From positions 1 to 51,181 of the forward strand of contig CAJTTO010000031.1 in NCBI GenBank assembly GCA_910579275.1: a DNA stretch of 51,181 nt, read 5' to 3'. Origin of the DNA: an uncultured Lachnospiraceae bacterium (GTDB lineage Bacteria > Bacillota > Clostridia > Lachnospirales > Lachnospiraceae). The number at the start of each line of letters is the position of its first letter. The stretch's first letter is position 1. The notes under the pieces were generated by a model. The model worked only from the letters and a program-made list of their open reading frames with translations, had not been told where the DNA came from and ran no database searches. The position numbers and the translations under genes are program-made. Shown one piece after another: positions 42,299 to 49,153 of this stretch.

Positions 42299-43057
42299 TT
42301 ATTTTTCGGGCAGACCGCGGCGCTCCCTGATTCCATTGAGTATATGCTGCTTTAATGCGGGGACTTTGCTTTTGTCCATTTCAGGCACGCCTTCCAGACG
42401 GTATTCCATGCCAAGCTCGTCATACTTTTTCTTTCCCATTGTATGGTAGGGGAGCACATCAAGCGCCTTGACATTTTTAAGTCCGCCGATAAAGGAACCA
42501 AGCCTGTGCAGGTCTTCAGGGTCATCCGTGATGCCGGGCACAACGACATGCCGAATCCAGATTTCTACGTTTTTCGAGTCCAGATACGCTGCAAAGGCAA
42601 GGATTCCGTCGTTGGGCTGTTTTACAAGCTCCATATGTTTTACAGGGTCGATATGTTTGATGTCGAGCATGACGAGATCGGTCACCTCGCATAATTGATC
42701 CAGCTTGGCAAGCCATTCGGGATTGCCGTCCGGTCTGTATGCAATGCCGGAACTATCCAGACAGGTATGGATGCCGCGCGCATGGCACAAAGTGAACAGT
42801 TCCAGCAGAAAGTCAATCTGCATCAGGGGCTCGCCGCCGGTCACGGTGATGCCGCCTCCGTTGTAAAACGGCTCGTTGCGCTCATAATTCTGGAGGATTT
42901 CTTCCGGCTCCATCAGCGTGCCCGCATTCATCTCCCATGTGTCTGGATTGTGGCAGTATGCGCACCGCATCGGGCAGCCCTGGACAAAGACTACATAGCG
43001 GACACCTGGACCGTCAACCGTGCCAAAAGATTCTAAAGAATGGATTCTTCCTTTCAT
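42299..43057 (-). CDS. pflA: Pyruvate formate-lyase activating enzyme
   Basis: A 252-aa radical SAM enzyme that installs the glycyl radical on pyruvate formate-lyase. The cluster motif is CPMRCAYCHNP (Cys28, Cys32, Cys35), preceded by ESFGTVDGPGVRYVVFVQG, with NGGGITVTGGEPLMQ binding SAM and later VPGITDDPEDL and LPYHTMGKKKYDELG. The substrate here would be the separate 81-aa glycyl-radical protein (43902-44147) associated with the PFL catalytic subunit. A BlaI-type gene on the opposite strand separates it from the pfl genes. Confidence 0.95.
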   Translation of the reverse strand: MKGRIHSLESFGTVDGPGVRYVVFVQGCPMRCAYCHNPDTWEMNAGTLMEPEEILQNYERNEPFYNGGGITVTGGEPLMQIDFLLELFTLCHARGIHTCLDSSGIAYRPDGNPEWLAKLDQLCEVTDLVMLDIKHIDPVKHMELVKQPNDGILAFAAYLDSKNVEIWIRHVVVPGITDDPEDLHRLGSFIGGLKNVKALDVLPYHTMGKKKYDELGMEYRLEGVPEMDKSKVPALKQHILNGIRERRGLPEK

Positions 43058-43193
43058 CGTATCAACCTTCCTTTGTTTTATGTTTTAGACAGAGGCATAG
43101 ATATAGATATTTGTGCCTTTATGAATAGTATACCCTATTTTGGAGAAAGAGTGGAGTATAATTTTAAAATTATTTGGACATCGGATGGATGCT

Positions 43194-43364
43194 GCAACAG
43201 GAAGCCGAAGGCTGAACTGTTGTTACAATTCATACCCACGCCAGTTTTTATCGAAATACAAGCTATAGAGGTGTGAATTGTAACAGATTTTGCACACAAA
43301 ATGCTAAAAGGCAAACATTTTGGCGCATAATTCCCACTACTTTGGTGGACGCCTGAACAGTAAC
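43194..43364. repeat. Composite intergenic repeat (modules A and B)
   Basis: Module A (43194-43222) is followed by module B: GTTACAATTC near 43222, an inner GCCAGTTTTTATCG hairpin region, GTGTGAATTGTAAC near 43271, then GGCGCATAATTCCCACTAC and the end CTGAACAGTAAC (43353-43364). The reverse complement of 50998-51109 matches module B apart from small changes and an internal gap of about 26 bp. 48287-48427 is a third copy. The remainder of 43058-43474 holds the pflA leader and the BlaI-type promoter. Confidence 0.8.
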
Positions 43365-43402
43365 CAACTGTCACATTTTTTGTATTATTTTGTAATACTC
43401 AC

Positions 43403-43439
43403 TTGTATTTAGCGCAAAAATACTATATACTAATAGTAT
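43403..43439 (+). promoter_or_regulatory. Promoter with overlapping dyad operator
   Basis: TTGTAT (43403-43408) and TATACT (43426-43431) are 17 bp apart. The dyad ATACTAT-6 bp-ATAGTAT (43420-43439) covers the -10 element and would block RNA polymerase when bound. BlaI-type repressors bind short AT-rich dyads, and the gene downstream encodes one, so autoregulation is likely. Confidence 0.6.
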
Positions 43440-43474
43440 CTGATGAATTTATTAACGAAAGTGAGGAAGGTACA

Positions 43475-43843
43475 ATGGAAGGAAAGATTAATTTTGGGTT
43501 GTCAGAGTCGGAAGCGTTGATTATGGAGTATCTGTGGGATGCTGACAGCGGAAGATGTTTCAGGGAAATCACCAAGTATTTGAACGAGGAAGTAGGAAAG
43601 GACTGGAAAAAGCAGACGATGAACACATTTTTGAGCCGTCTGACCAACAAGGGTCTTATCAGTGCGGAATTGAAGCGGGGCGGAAGGGTATATTCTCCGA
43701 CAGTGACAAGGACAGAGTTTGCAACGGGAAGGGCAAAACAGTTTCTGGAAAAGTTCTATGACGGCTCGCTGGAGAAGTTTTTAACAATACTCAATGGCGG
43801 AAAGACGGTTGACGAGCAGCAAGTGAAGAAGATAATGGGATAA
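43475..43843 (+). CDS. BlaI/MecI/CopY-family repressor
   Basis: A 122-aa winged-helix repressor. LSESEALIMEYLWDADSG, KDWKKQTMNTFLSRLTNKG, LISAELKRGGRVYSPTV and a C-terminal dimerisation helix are typical. ATG43475 is chosen after GTGAGGAAGG; the upstream extension has no ribosome site. No BlaR1-type sensor protease or beta-lactamase gene is adjacent, so the inducer pathway is not visible. Its position between pflA and the split pfl genes on the opposite strand makes anaerobic or stress control of these possible but unproven. Confidence 0.85.
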   Translation: MEGKINFGLSESEALIMEYLWDADSGRCFREITKYLNEEVGKDWKKQTMNTFLSRLTNKGLISAELKRGGRVYSPTVTRTEFATGRAKQFLEKFYDGSLEKFLTILNGGKTVDEQQVKKIMG

Positions 43844-43854
43844 TTCGATGAAAT

Positions 43855-43883
43855 AAAAAACCTGAGATTGCTCTCAGGTTTTT
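43855..43883. terminator. Bidirectional terminator between BlaI-type gene and pfl operon
   Basis: AAAAAACCTGAGA (43855-43867) with TCTCAGGTTTTT (43872-43883): a perfect hairpin with A and T tails on both sides, between convergent genes. Confidence 0.9.
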
Positions 43884-43901
43884 ATTTCATCTGTTTGCCG
43901 A

Positions 43902-44147
43902 TTAGATTGCCTCATGGAATGTACGTGAGATTACGTCTGCCTGCTGCTCCGGTGTCAACTTGATGAAGTTAACAGCATATCCGGATACGCGGATTGTCAG
44001 CTGCGGATAGTTCTCAGGATGCTTCTGGGCATCTAATAATGTGTCTCTGTTAAGTACGTTTACGTTGAGGTGGTGTCCGCCCTTTGTAGCATAACCATCC
44101 AATAAAGATACTAAATTATCAACCTGTGCTGCGTTATCAACTGCCAT
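43902..44147 (-). CDS. Autonomous glycyl-radical domain of split PFL
   Basis: An 81-aa protein equivalent to the C-terminal glycyl-radical domain of pyruvate formate-lyase: DNLVSLLDGYATKGGHHLNV, NVLNRDTLLDAQKHPENYPQ, TIRVSGYAVNF with radical Gly56, and QQADVISRTFHEA at the end. It resembles GrcA/YfiD, which can replace a damaged PFL C-terminus in enterobacteria. Here, however, the catalytic protein of the same operon ends where this domain would begin, so it looks like an obligatory subunit. AGGAGG is eight bases before the start. Last gene before the terminator. Confidence 0.9.
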   Translation of the reverse strand: MAVDNAAQVDNLVSLLDGYATKGGHHLNVNVLNRDTLLDAQKHPENYPQLTIRVSGYAVNFIKLTPEQQADVISRTFHEAI

Positions 44148-44183
44148 AGTTATATACCTCCTAACAAAACTTGTCTAAAATCT

Positions 44184-44314
44184 GTTACTGTTCACTCCGT
44201 TCCAGTAACAGGTAAAAATCCATGCAAAATTTGATTCGCAAATGGATTTTGGCTTGCATGTGAAACATTTTCTCACGGACTAGCAGTAAATGCTAAGTCC
44301 GTGTGAACAGTAAC
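44184..44314. repeat. 131-bp MITE-like element inside the split pfl operon
   Basis: GTTACTGTTCAC (44184-44195) is the exact reverse complement of GTGAACAGTAAC (44303-44314). Inner dyads are AATCCAT/ATGGATT (about 44217-44249) and ACGGACT-AGCA/TGCT-AGTCCGT (about 44275-44303). It lies between the 69-aa gene and the glycyl-radical gene, so its hairpins would be in the mRNA and could change the ratio or stability of the two products. The ends resemble those of the other repeats in the window. Confidence 0.8.
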
Positions 44315-44321
44315 TAAAATC

Positions 44322-44531
44322 TTATTTATCATCATCATCCAACCCTTCATGGAGCGTCGGAACGCTGCATGCCATTGGATTGCTCGAACAGTCTGTACAT
44401 CCAAGAGTCTGAACTTCTTTTGTGGAAGCGTCCTCGCTGACATCTACATTGAAATGTCCCACTGCCTTATCTGCCGAGAAACCGGCATCCAGTTGTGAAA
44501 CAAGGTCGTCAATCATTGATTTTTCATCCAT
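44322..44531 (-). CDS. 69-aa protein of the split PFL operon
   Basis: A small acidic protein with no family I can name. Residues 6-30 (MIDDLVSQLDAGF ... VGHFNVDV) align by eye with the start of the glycyl-radical protein (VDNLVSLLDGY ... GHHLNVNV). The radical-site RVSGY is absent; instead there is a cluster with Cys45, Cys48 and Cys55 (GCTDCSSNPMAC), then an acidic DDDDK end. It lies between the PFL catalytic gene and the glycyl-radical gene on the same strand. It could be a degenerate duplicate used as a placeholder or regulator, or a metal/redox-responsive accessory. A ribosome site AAAGGA precedes the start by about 13 bases. Confidence 0.7.
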   Translation of the reverse strand: MDEKSMIDDLVSQLDAGFSADKAVGHFNVDVSEDASTKEVQTLGCTDCSSNPMACSVPTLHEGLDDDDK

Positions 44532-44594
44532 AATATACGTCTGTCCTTTCTTATTTTAGGGCAGCCGCAGGAAAAAATCCTGTGGCTGTCAATA

Positions 44595-46634
44595 TTAGTT
44601 ATTTAAATCAAGCTCAAGGTCTCCGGAGAATACCTTAGCTTCCTTGCCGAGTGCGTTCGGAATGATTGTAAAGGTATTGGAGATACCGTCCTGCGCATCC
44701 TTGAACGGAAGCTTTGACACAGAAGCAAGTGATGCGACTGCACCGTGTGTATCGCGTCCGTGCATTGGGTTTGCACCAGGAGCAAACGGCTGTCCTTTCT
44801 TACGTCCGTCAGGTGTGTTACCTGTCGCCTTACCGTATGTTACATTGGATGTAATTGTAAGGATAGATGTTGTAGGAACACCGTTTCTGTAGGTATGATG
44901 TCTTCTGATTGCTGTCATGAACTTGTGAACGATATCCTGTGCGATAAGGTCAACACGGTCGTCATCATTACCATATTTAGGGAATTCGCCTGTTGTCTCG
45001 AAGTCGACAATGATGCCGTCCTCGTCACGGATTGCCTTAACCTGTGCATACTTGATTGCTGATAAAGAGTCAGCAACGATAGACAGACCAGCAACACCTG
45101 TAGCGAAATATCTCTTAACGTCTCTGTCATGAAGAGCCATCTCTGCTCTCTCATAGCAGTACTTGTCATGCATGTAGTGGATGATATTCAGTGTGTTTAC
45201 ATACACATCTGCCTGCCACTCAAGCATATCCATGAACTTGCTGTATACATCATCATAATTGAGGATATCACCTTCAACAGGACGATACTTTGGTCCAACC
45301 TGCTTCTTGGTAACTTCATCCACACCGCCGTTTAAAGCGTAGAGCAGACACTTTGCAACGTTTGCACGAGCGCCGAAGAACTGCATTTCCTTACCGATAA
45401 CCATGGAAGATACGCAGCATGCGATACCGTAGTCATCACCGTGCGTTACTCTCATGAGATCGTCATTCTCATACTGGATAGAAGAAGTCTGGATAGACAT
45501 CTTTGCACAGTATCTCTTCCAGTTTTCAGGAAGTCTTGTAGACCAGAGAACTGTCAAGTTCGGTTCTGGGCTGGGACCAAGGTTTGTCAGTGTGTTCAGG
45601 TAACGGAAAGACATCTTTGTAACAAGAGGACGTCCGTCTACGCCAACACCGCCGAGGGATTCTGTAACCCATACAGGGTCGCCTGCAAAAATCTGGTTGT
45701 ACTCTGGTGTACGAGCAAATTTAATCAGACGAAGCTTCATAATGAAGTGGTCAACGAACTCCTGAATCTGCTCCTCTGTAAATGTTCCGTTCTTTAAGTC
45801 TCTCTGCGCGTAGCAGTCAAGGAATGTAGAAGTACGTCCAAGTGACATGGCAGCGCCGTTCTGCTCCTTAACAGCACATAAATATCCGAAATATGTAGCC
45901 TGAATTGCTTCCTGTACATTTGTAGCCGGCTTAGAAATGTCGCAGCCATAAGATGCAGCCATTTCCTTCATGAGCTTCAGGGCAACCATCTGCTCGGAAA
46001 GCTCCTCGCGAAGACGAATAACGTCATCTGTCATCACGCGTCCTGTAGAATCCTTCTGCGCCTGCTTATCCTCGATAAGTCTGTCGATACCGTACAGGGC
46101 AACTCTTCTGTAGTCGCCGATGATACGTCCGCGTCCGTAAGCATCAGGAAGACCTGTGATGATGTGTGAGGAGCGGCATGCTCTCATCTCCTGGTTGTAT
46201 GCGTCGAAGCAGCCTGCATTGTGTGTTTTTCTGTGTGTAGAGAAGAACTCACTAACCTCAGGATCTACTTCGTAGCCGTTGTCTGAGCAAGCTTTCTCTG
46301 CCATTCTGATACCGCCGTATGGCTGCAATGAACGCTTGAAAGGCTTGTCAGTCTGGAAACCAACAATAGTCTCTTTGCTCTTGTCAAGGTATCCTGGACC
46401 ATGAGAAGTGATCGTGGAGATTACTTTTGTGTCCATGTCAAGAACACCGCCTGCCTCACGCTCCTTCTTCTGAAGATCAAGAACCATGTCCCATAAATCC
46501 TTTGTGTTCTGTGTAGGTCCTGCCAAGAAAGCCTCATCTCCGTCGTATGGTGCGAAGTTCTTCTGGATGAAGTCGCGCACGTTGATTTCGCTTTCCCATT
46601 TGCCACCTACAAAATCTTTCCATTCTGGTCTCAT
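44595..46634 (-). CDS. Pyruvate formate-lyase catalytic subunit lacking the glycyl domain
   Basis: A 679-aa PFL core that converts pyruvate and CoA to acetyl-CoA and formate. It begins MRPEWKDFVGGKWESEINVR; the catalytic cysteine pair is Cys406-Cys407 in YGIACCVSSMVIG, and typical blocks YGRGRIIGDYRRVALYG, EYNQIFAGDPVWVTES and NVTYGKATGNTPDGRKKGQP are present. Normal PFL has about 740-760 residues and ends in the glycyl-radical domain. This one ends at KVFSGDLELDLNN, immediately before it. The domain is encoded separately at 43902-44147. Shared conserved borders argue for a natural split rather than a frameshift. AGGAGG precedes the start. Confidence 0.92.
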   Translation of the reverse strand: MRPEWKDFVGGKWESEINVRDFIQKNFAPYDGDEAFLAGPTQNTKDLWDMVLDLQKKEREAGGVLDMDTKVISTITSHGPGYLDKSKETIVGFQTDKPFKRSLQPYGGIRMAEKACSDNGYEVDPEVSEFFSTHRKTHNAGCFDAYNQEMRACRSSHIITGLPDAYGRGRIIGDYRRVALYGIDRLIEDKQAQKDSTGRVMTDDVIRLREELSEQMVALKLMKEMAASYGCDISKPATNVQEAIQATYFGYLCAVKEQNGAAMSLGRTSTFLDCYAQRDLKNGTFTEEQIQEFVDHFIMKLRLIKFARTPEYNQIFAGDPVWVTESLGGVGVDGRPLVTKMSFRYLNTLTNLGPSPEPNLTVLWSTRLPENWKRYCAKMSIQTSSIQYENDDLMRVTHGDDYGIACCVSSMVIGKEMQFFGARANVAKCLLYALNGGVDEVTKKQVGPKYRPVEGDILNYDDVYSKFMDMLEWQADVYVNTLNIIHYMHDKYCYERAEMALHDRDVKRYFATGVAGLSIVADSLSAIKYAQVKAIRDEDGIIVDFETTGEFPKYGNDDDRVDLIAQDIVHKFMTAIRRHHTYRNGVPTTSILTITSNVTYGKATGNTPDGRKKGQPFAPGANPMHGRDTHGAVASLASVSKLPFKDAQDGISNTFTIIPNALGKEAKVFSGDLELDLNN

Positions 46635-46673
46635 TTTGCAAAGCCTCCTAAAAATTTAAATTTAAATTGATAT

Positions 46674-46688
46674 GCGGTTCAGAACCGC
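46674..46688. promoter_or_regulatory. Palindrome in the pfl leader
   Basis: GCGGTTC-A-GAACCGC is a perfect 7-bp dyad about 40 bp before the pfl start codon and downstream of the predicted transcript start. It could be a repressor operator or a short RNA hairpin. It does not match the Rex consensus. ATTTAAATTTAAATT lies next to it. The rest of 46635-47031 holds the two promoters and no gene. Confidence 0.45.
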
Positions 46689-46754
46689 TAGTTACTTATG
46701 CTAGAATGTTGTTTATTACGAAAGTATGAAATCATGTCTAACATTCATATCTGT

Positions 46755-46784
46755 ATTATATCCTCAATATTGTATACACGTCAA
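46755..46784 (-). promoter_or_regulatory. Promoter of the split pfl operon
   Basis: On the minus strand TTGACG (46784-46779) and TATAAT (46760-46755) are 18 bp apart, a near-consensus vegetative promoter. The leader to the start at 46634 is about 115 nt, long enough for regulation. Confidence 0.75.
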
Positions 46785-47031
46785 CACTATTCTTTGTACT
46801 TTTTTGTGTACAGACAGGCAAAAATTATTAAAAATTTGTTAATTATTCCAAAAAGGACAAAAAAGGATTTATATACTTTTGCGGCAAACCTTCCGTGGAA
46901 GGATTGGGGCTTGATTAAATAAGAAAAATATATTATAGTAAGTATTGGCAGCAGCGAATAAAAAAGTGCTATTTAGGTATAATTAAGAGAAAAGTGCCAT
47001 GTATAGCAGTGGCATATTAGGAGGAATGAAA

Positions 47032-47226
47032 ATGGCAGCAATAACAAAGGATATGACAATCGGTCAAATTTTAAGCGTAAAGCCGGAGGTGGCACCTGTG
47101 CTTATGGATGCGGGTATGCACTGTCTGGGATGCCCTTCCGCGCAGGGCGAGACATTGGAGGAAGCGGCGATGGTTCATGGAATGGACATCAATGCACTGA
47201 TGGAGAAGATTTCGGCAATTTCTTAA
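47032..47226 (+). CDS. DUF1858 domain protein
   Basis: A 64-aa protein: MAAITKDMTIGQILSVKPEV, LMDAGMHCLGCPSAQGETLE and INALMEKISAIS. The CxxC in HCLGCP is the conserved feature of DUF1858 proteins, which are frequent in anaerobes and may act in redox or hybrid-cluster/ScdA-type repair; function is not established. ATG47032 is seven bases after AGGAGG. A -10 TATAAT is at 46978-46983 without a clear -35. The gene is convergent with mecA. Confidence 0.8.
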   Translation: MAAITKDMTIGQILSVKPEVAPVLMDAGMHCLGCPSAQGETLEEAAMVHGMDINALMEKISAIS

Positions 47227-47277
47227 GGAATTGTAGTAGTTGTTTTACAGCTCCTAAATTTTTTGTATATGGCAATA

Positions 47278-47309
47278 GAAAACCACGGCGGGTAACTGCC
47301 GTGGTTTTC
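47278..47309. terminator. Bidirectional terminator between DUF1858 gene and mecA
   Basis: GAAAACCACGGC (47278-47289) and GCCGTGGTTTTC (47298-47309): a perfect 12-bp stem between convergent genes. Confidence 0.88.
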
Positions 47310-47322
47310 GCGTTATCGTTGA

Positions 47323-48120
47323 TTACACAAGGGAAAGCGCCTGAATCGCCTTATCCTTGATAACCGGTTCAAAATGTTCTTCCATATATGCCTCGCTCGC
47401 GGCAGCAATTTTTTCCGGATTGCCGTATTCCGAGAGCATGTTGCAAATCTTGTTGAATTCTTCGGGCGTATGGTCAGACTGTGTCACAACCAGTATATAA
47501 CCCGGTTTCTTTTCGTTTTTGTACAACGAGTTCTTTCCATTATAAAATTGTATAAGGATATGGGCGAGCCTTGTCACTTGATTCAAGGTCTCAAAACCGT
47601 ATATGCGCGTGAGGTCAACATTCAGGTTAACACCTGTGCGTGCGGGTACCTTTGCAGCTTTCTTGCCAGTGCCGTTTAGCGTGCCTGCATTGTCGGGAAC
47701 CGTATCGGAAAGGTGGCTGTCATGGATTTTCTTGAACAGGTCAAGAACGTCATCCGCACCTTCGGAGAGACTCTGAAGCATGCTGTCAAGCGTGTTTCCG
47801 ATGTCCTCATCGTCCTCCTCCTCGTCATGGACGGAGGGGGCAAATTTTGAGAAGCGCGTGTCAAGCTCCTCGGGATCCTCGACCTTGGTGATGACCAGGA
47901 CGATGCACTCGGAATTAAGCGGGATTGCTTCTATCATCAGTGGAATATCATCAGCATCAAATCCGAATTCATAAGAAGCCTGCTGCATCATATCGCGGAA
48001 AAGGTTCTTGGCTTTTTCTGTACCGTAGGCAAGCTCGCTAATCTTGAGTTCGCGGTCGGCCAGATCCGCCTTTGTCAGCGTGCAGCGAATTTGATGGTCA
48101 TTTACTTTTTCGATTTTCAT
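47323..48120 (-). CDS. mecA: Adaptor protein MecA
   Basis: A 265-aa adaptor for the ClpC protease. The N-terminal domain (MKIEKVNDHQIRCTLTKADL, MMQQASYEFGFDADDIPLMI and VLVITKVEDPEE) recognises substrates. A long acidic linker (EEEDDEDIG) and a C-terminal ClpC-binding domain (TRIYGFETLNQVTRLAHIL, QSDHTPEEFNKICNMLSEYG) follow. In Bacillus it controls competence and stress factors through ClpCP degradation. I chose the start at 48120, after GAGGATGTGAATAAT; an upstream ATG at 48159 would add 13 unrelated residues. Confidence 0.92.
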   Translation of the reverse strand: MKIEKVNDHQIRCTLTKADLADRELKISELAYGTEKAKNLFRDMMQQASYEFGFDADDIPLMIEAIPLNSECIVLVITKVEDPEELDTRFSKFAPSVHDEEEDDEDIGNTLDSMLQSLSEGADDVLDLFKKIHDSHLSDTVPDNAGTLNGTGKKAAKVPARTGVNLNVDLTRIYGFETLNQVTRLAHILIQFYNGKNSLYKNEKKPGYILVVTQSDHTPEEFNKICNMLSEYGNPEKIAAASEAYMEEHFEPVIKDKAIQALSLV

Positions 48121-48286
48121 ATTATTCACATCCTCACTATTAAAAATATCTTGAGACATAGTGTACGTGTACTGCCGTATGCCAGCTTGGAACGGACATT
48201 AACTACTGACCTTCTCACATATATTATAATGTAGAGATGCTTTAGTCAATAGGACAGGACAACAGTTTTTAAAAAATTTATCAAAT

Positions 48287-48427
48287 GTTACAATTCACAC
48301 CCCATTATTATTTAACATTTATTTAGGTGCTTTGGGTGTGAATTATAACAAATATTGCACACAAATTGATAAAGGGAATCATTTGGCGCACGTTTTTCAC
48401 TACCTTTGTTGACAACTGAAGAGTAAT
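48287..48427. repeat. Intergenic repeat, module B copy
   Basis: GTTACAATTCACAC (48287-48300) with GTGTGAATTATAAC (about 48337-48350) forms a stem, and the following GCACACAAATTGATAAAGG, TTGGCGCACG, CACTACCTTTG and CTGAAGAGTAAT parallel the copy at 43222-43364. It is more diverged and is probably old. Confidence 0.75.
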
Positions 48428-48485
48428 ATCAAAATACCAAAAATCACCAAAATGAATATAAGGCAGGATATATTGTGTATATCGT

Positions 48486-48640
48486 CTGAAATGTCAAAAT
48501 AACAGATGTTTTTCAAAAAAAGTTGTATTAATTTTTACATTTCGGACGAATTTTTACATTTCGATTTGCATAAAATTTCAAAATATGCTAATAATGCTTG
48601 TGTAAGGTGCGTTGAGAACAAATTTCGTACAGAAAGGAGG
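48486..48640 (+). promoter_or_regulatory. Repeated operator-like motif, promoter and orphan Shine-Dalgarno
   Basis: AATTTTTACATTTCG occurs twice, at 48530-48544 and 48549-48563. CTGAAATGTCAAAAT (about 48486-48500) is an inverted near-copy. They precede TTGCAT (48566-48571) and TAATAA (48589-48594), 17 bp apart. AAAGGAGG at 48632-48639 would be a strong ribosome site, but the next codons are CTG/ATA, without ATG, GTG or TTG at a usable distance. A gene beginning at a rare start, a decayed gene, or a non-coding RNA are all possible. Confidence 0.4.
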
Positions 48641-49100
48641 CACTGTCATAAATTTTCTCATTGTCTTATTAGCTTGTGCTGATAGCGTAAAAATATTTTT
48701 CCAAGTCTTAGAATTGACGCTTAAAAGACACTGGCTTTTCACGGCCTACATAATCCATAATATTCAATTAAGTACATGTTTGGCATCTTACGCAATTTAT
48801 ATATCACAAATATCACGAACCGGCCTTTTGGCTTTGGCGCGCATTCGGTAAAATAAAAACCGTGACAAGTTTTATTTATGAAATAGATAACCCCTCTATG
48901 CATAAAACCGTACATATAAAACCTGTACCACGGAAAAGTGTAATTTGTTGGCAAAATGGCAAAGCTAACAAGACAATTATATTTTATCATATGCAGGCAA
49001 AAAATGATAGGAACTTTTTCAGGAAAAATCCTATAATTTCATTTCAATTAGACAGAGATTCAAAACAACAACATTTTTGGTAAAAACATCAAAATATTTT
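48641..49100. other. AT-rich gap without a recognisable gene
   Basis: Reading frames of up to 83 codons exist on both strands, but none has a ribosome site with a standard start or resembles a known protein. An AAATAAAA/TTTTATTT dyad near 48851-48877 could end a short transcript from 48595. Confidence 0.4.
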
Positions 49101-49125
49101 TGTGTACTTCACATTAAACTTTTGC

Positions 49126-49131
49126 TATAAT
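49126..49131 (+). promoter_or_regulatory. -10 element of the GH18 gene
   Basis: TATAAT lies 22 bp before the start codon. The -35 region is poor (TGTACT at 17 bp). The short leader contains AATTGGAGG as ribosome site. Confidence 0.5.
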
Positions 49132-49153
49132 GAGAACAATTGGAGGTATCCGT

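Noticed and set aside
48612..48851. 79-codon frame after the operator-like promoter
   Set aside because: Its TTG start lies upstream of the strong ribosome site rather than after it, and the peptide resembles nothing I know.
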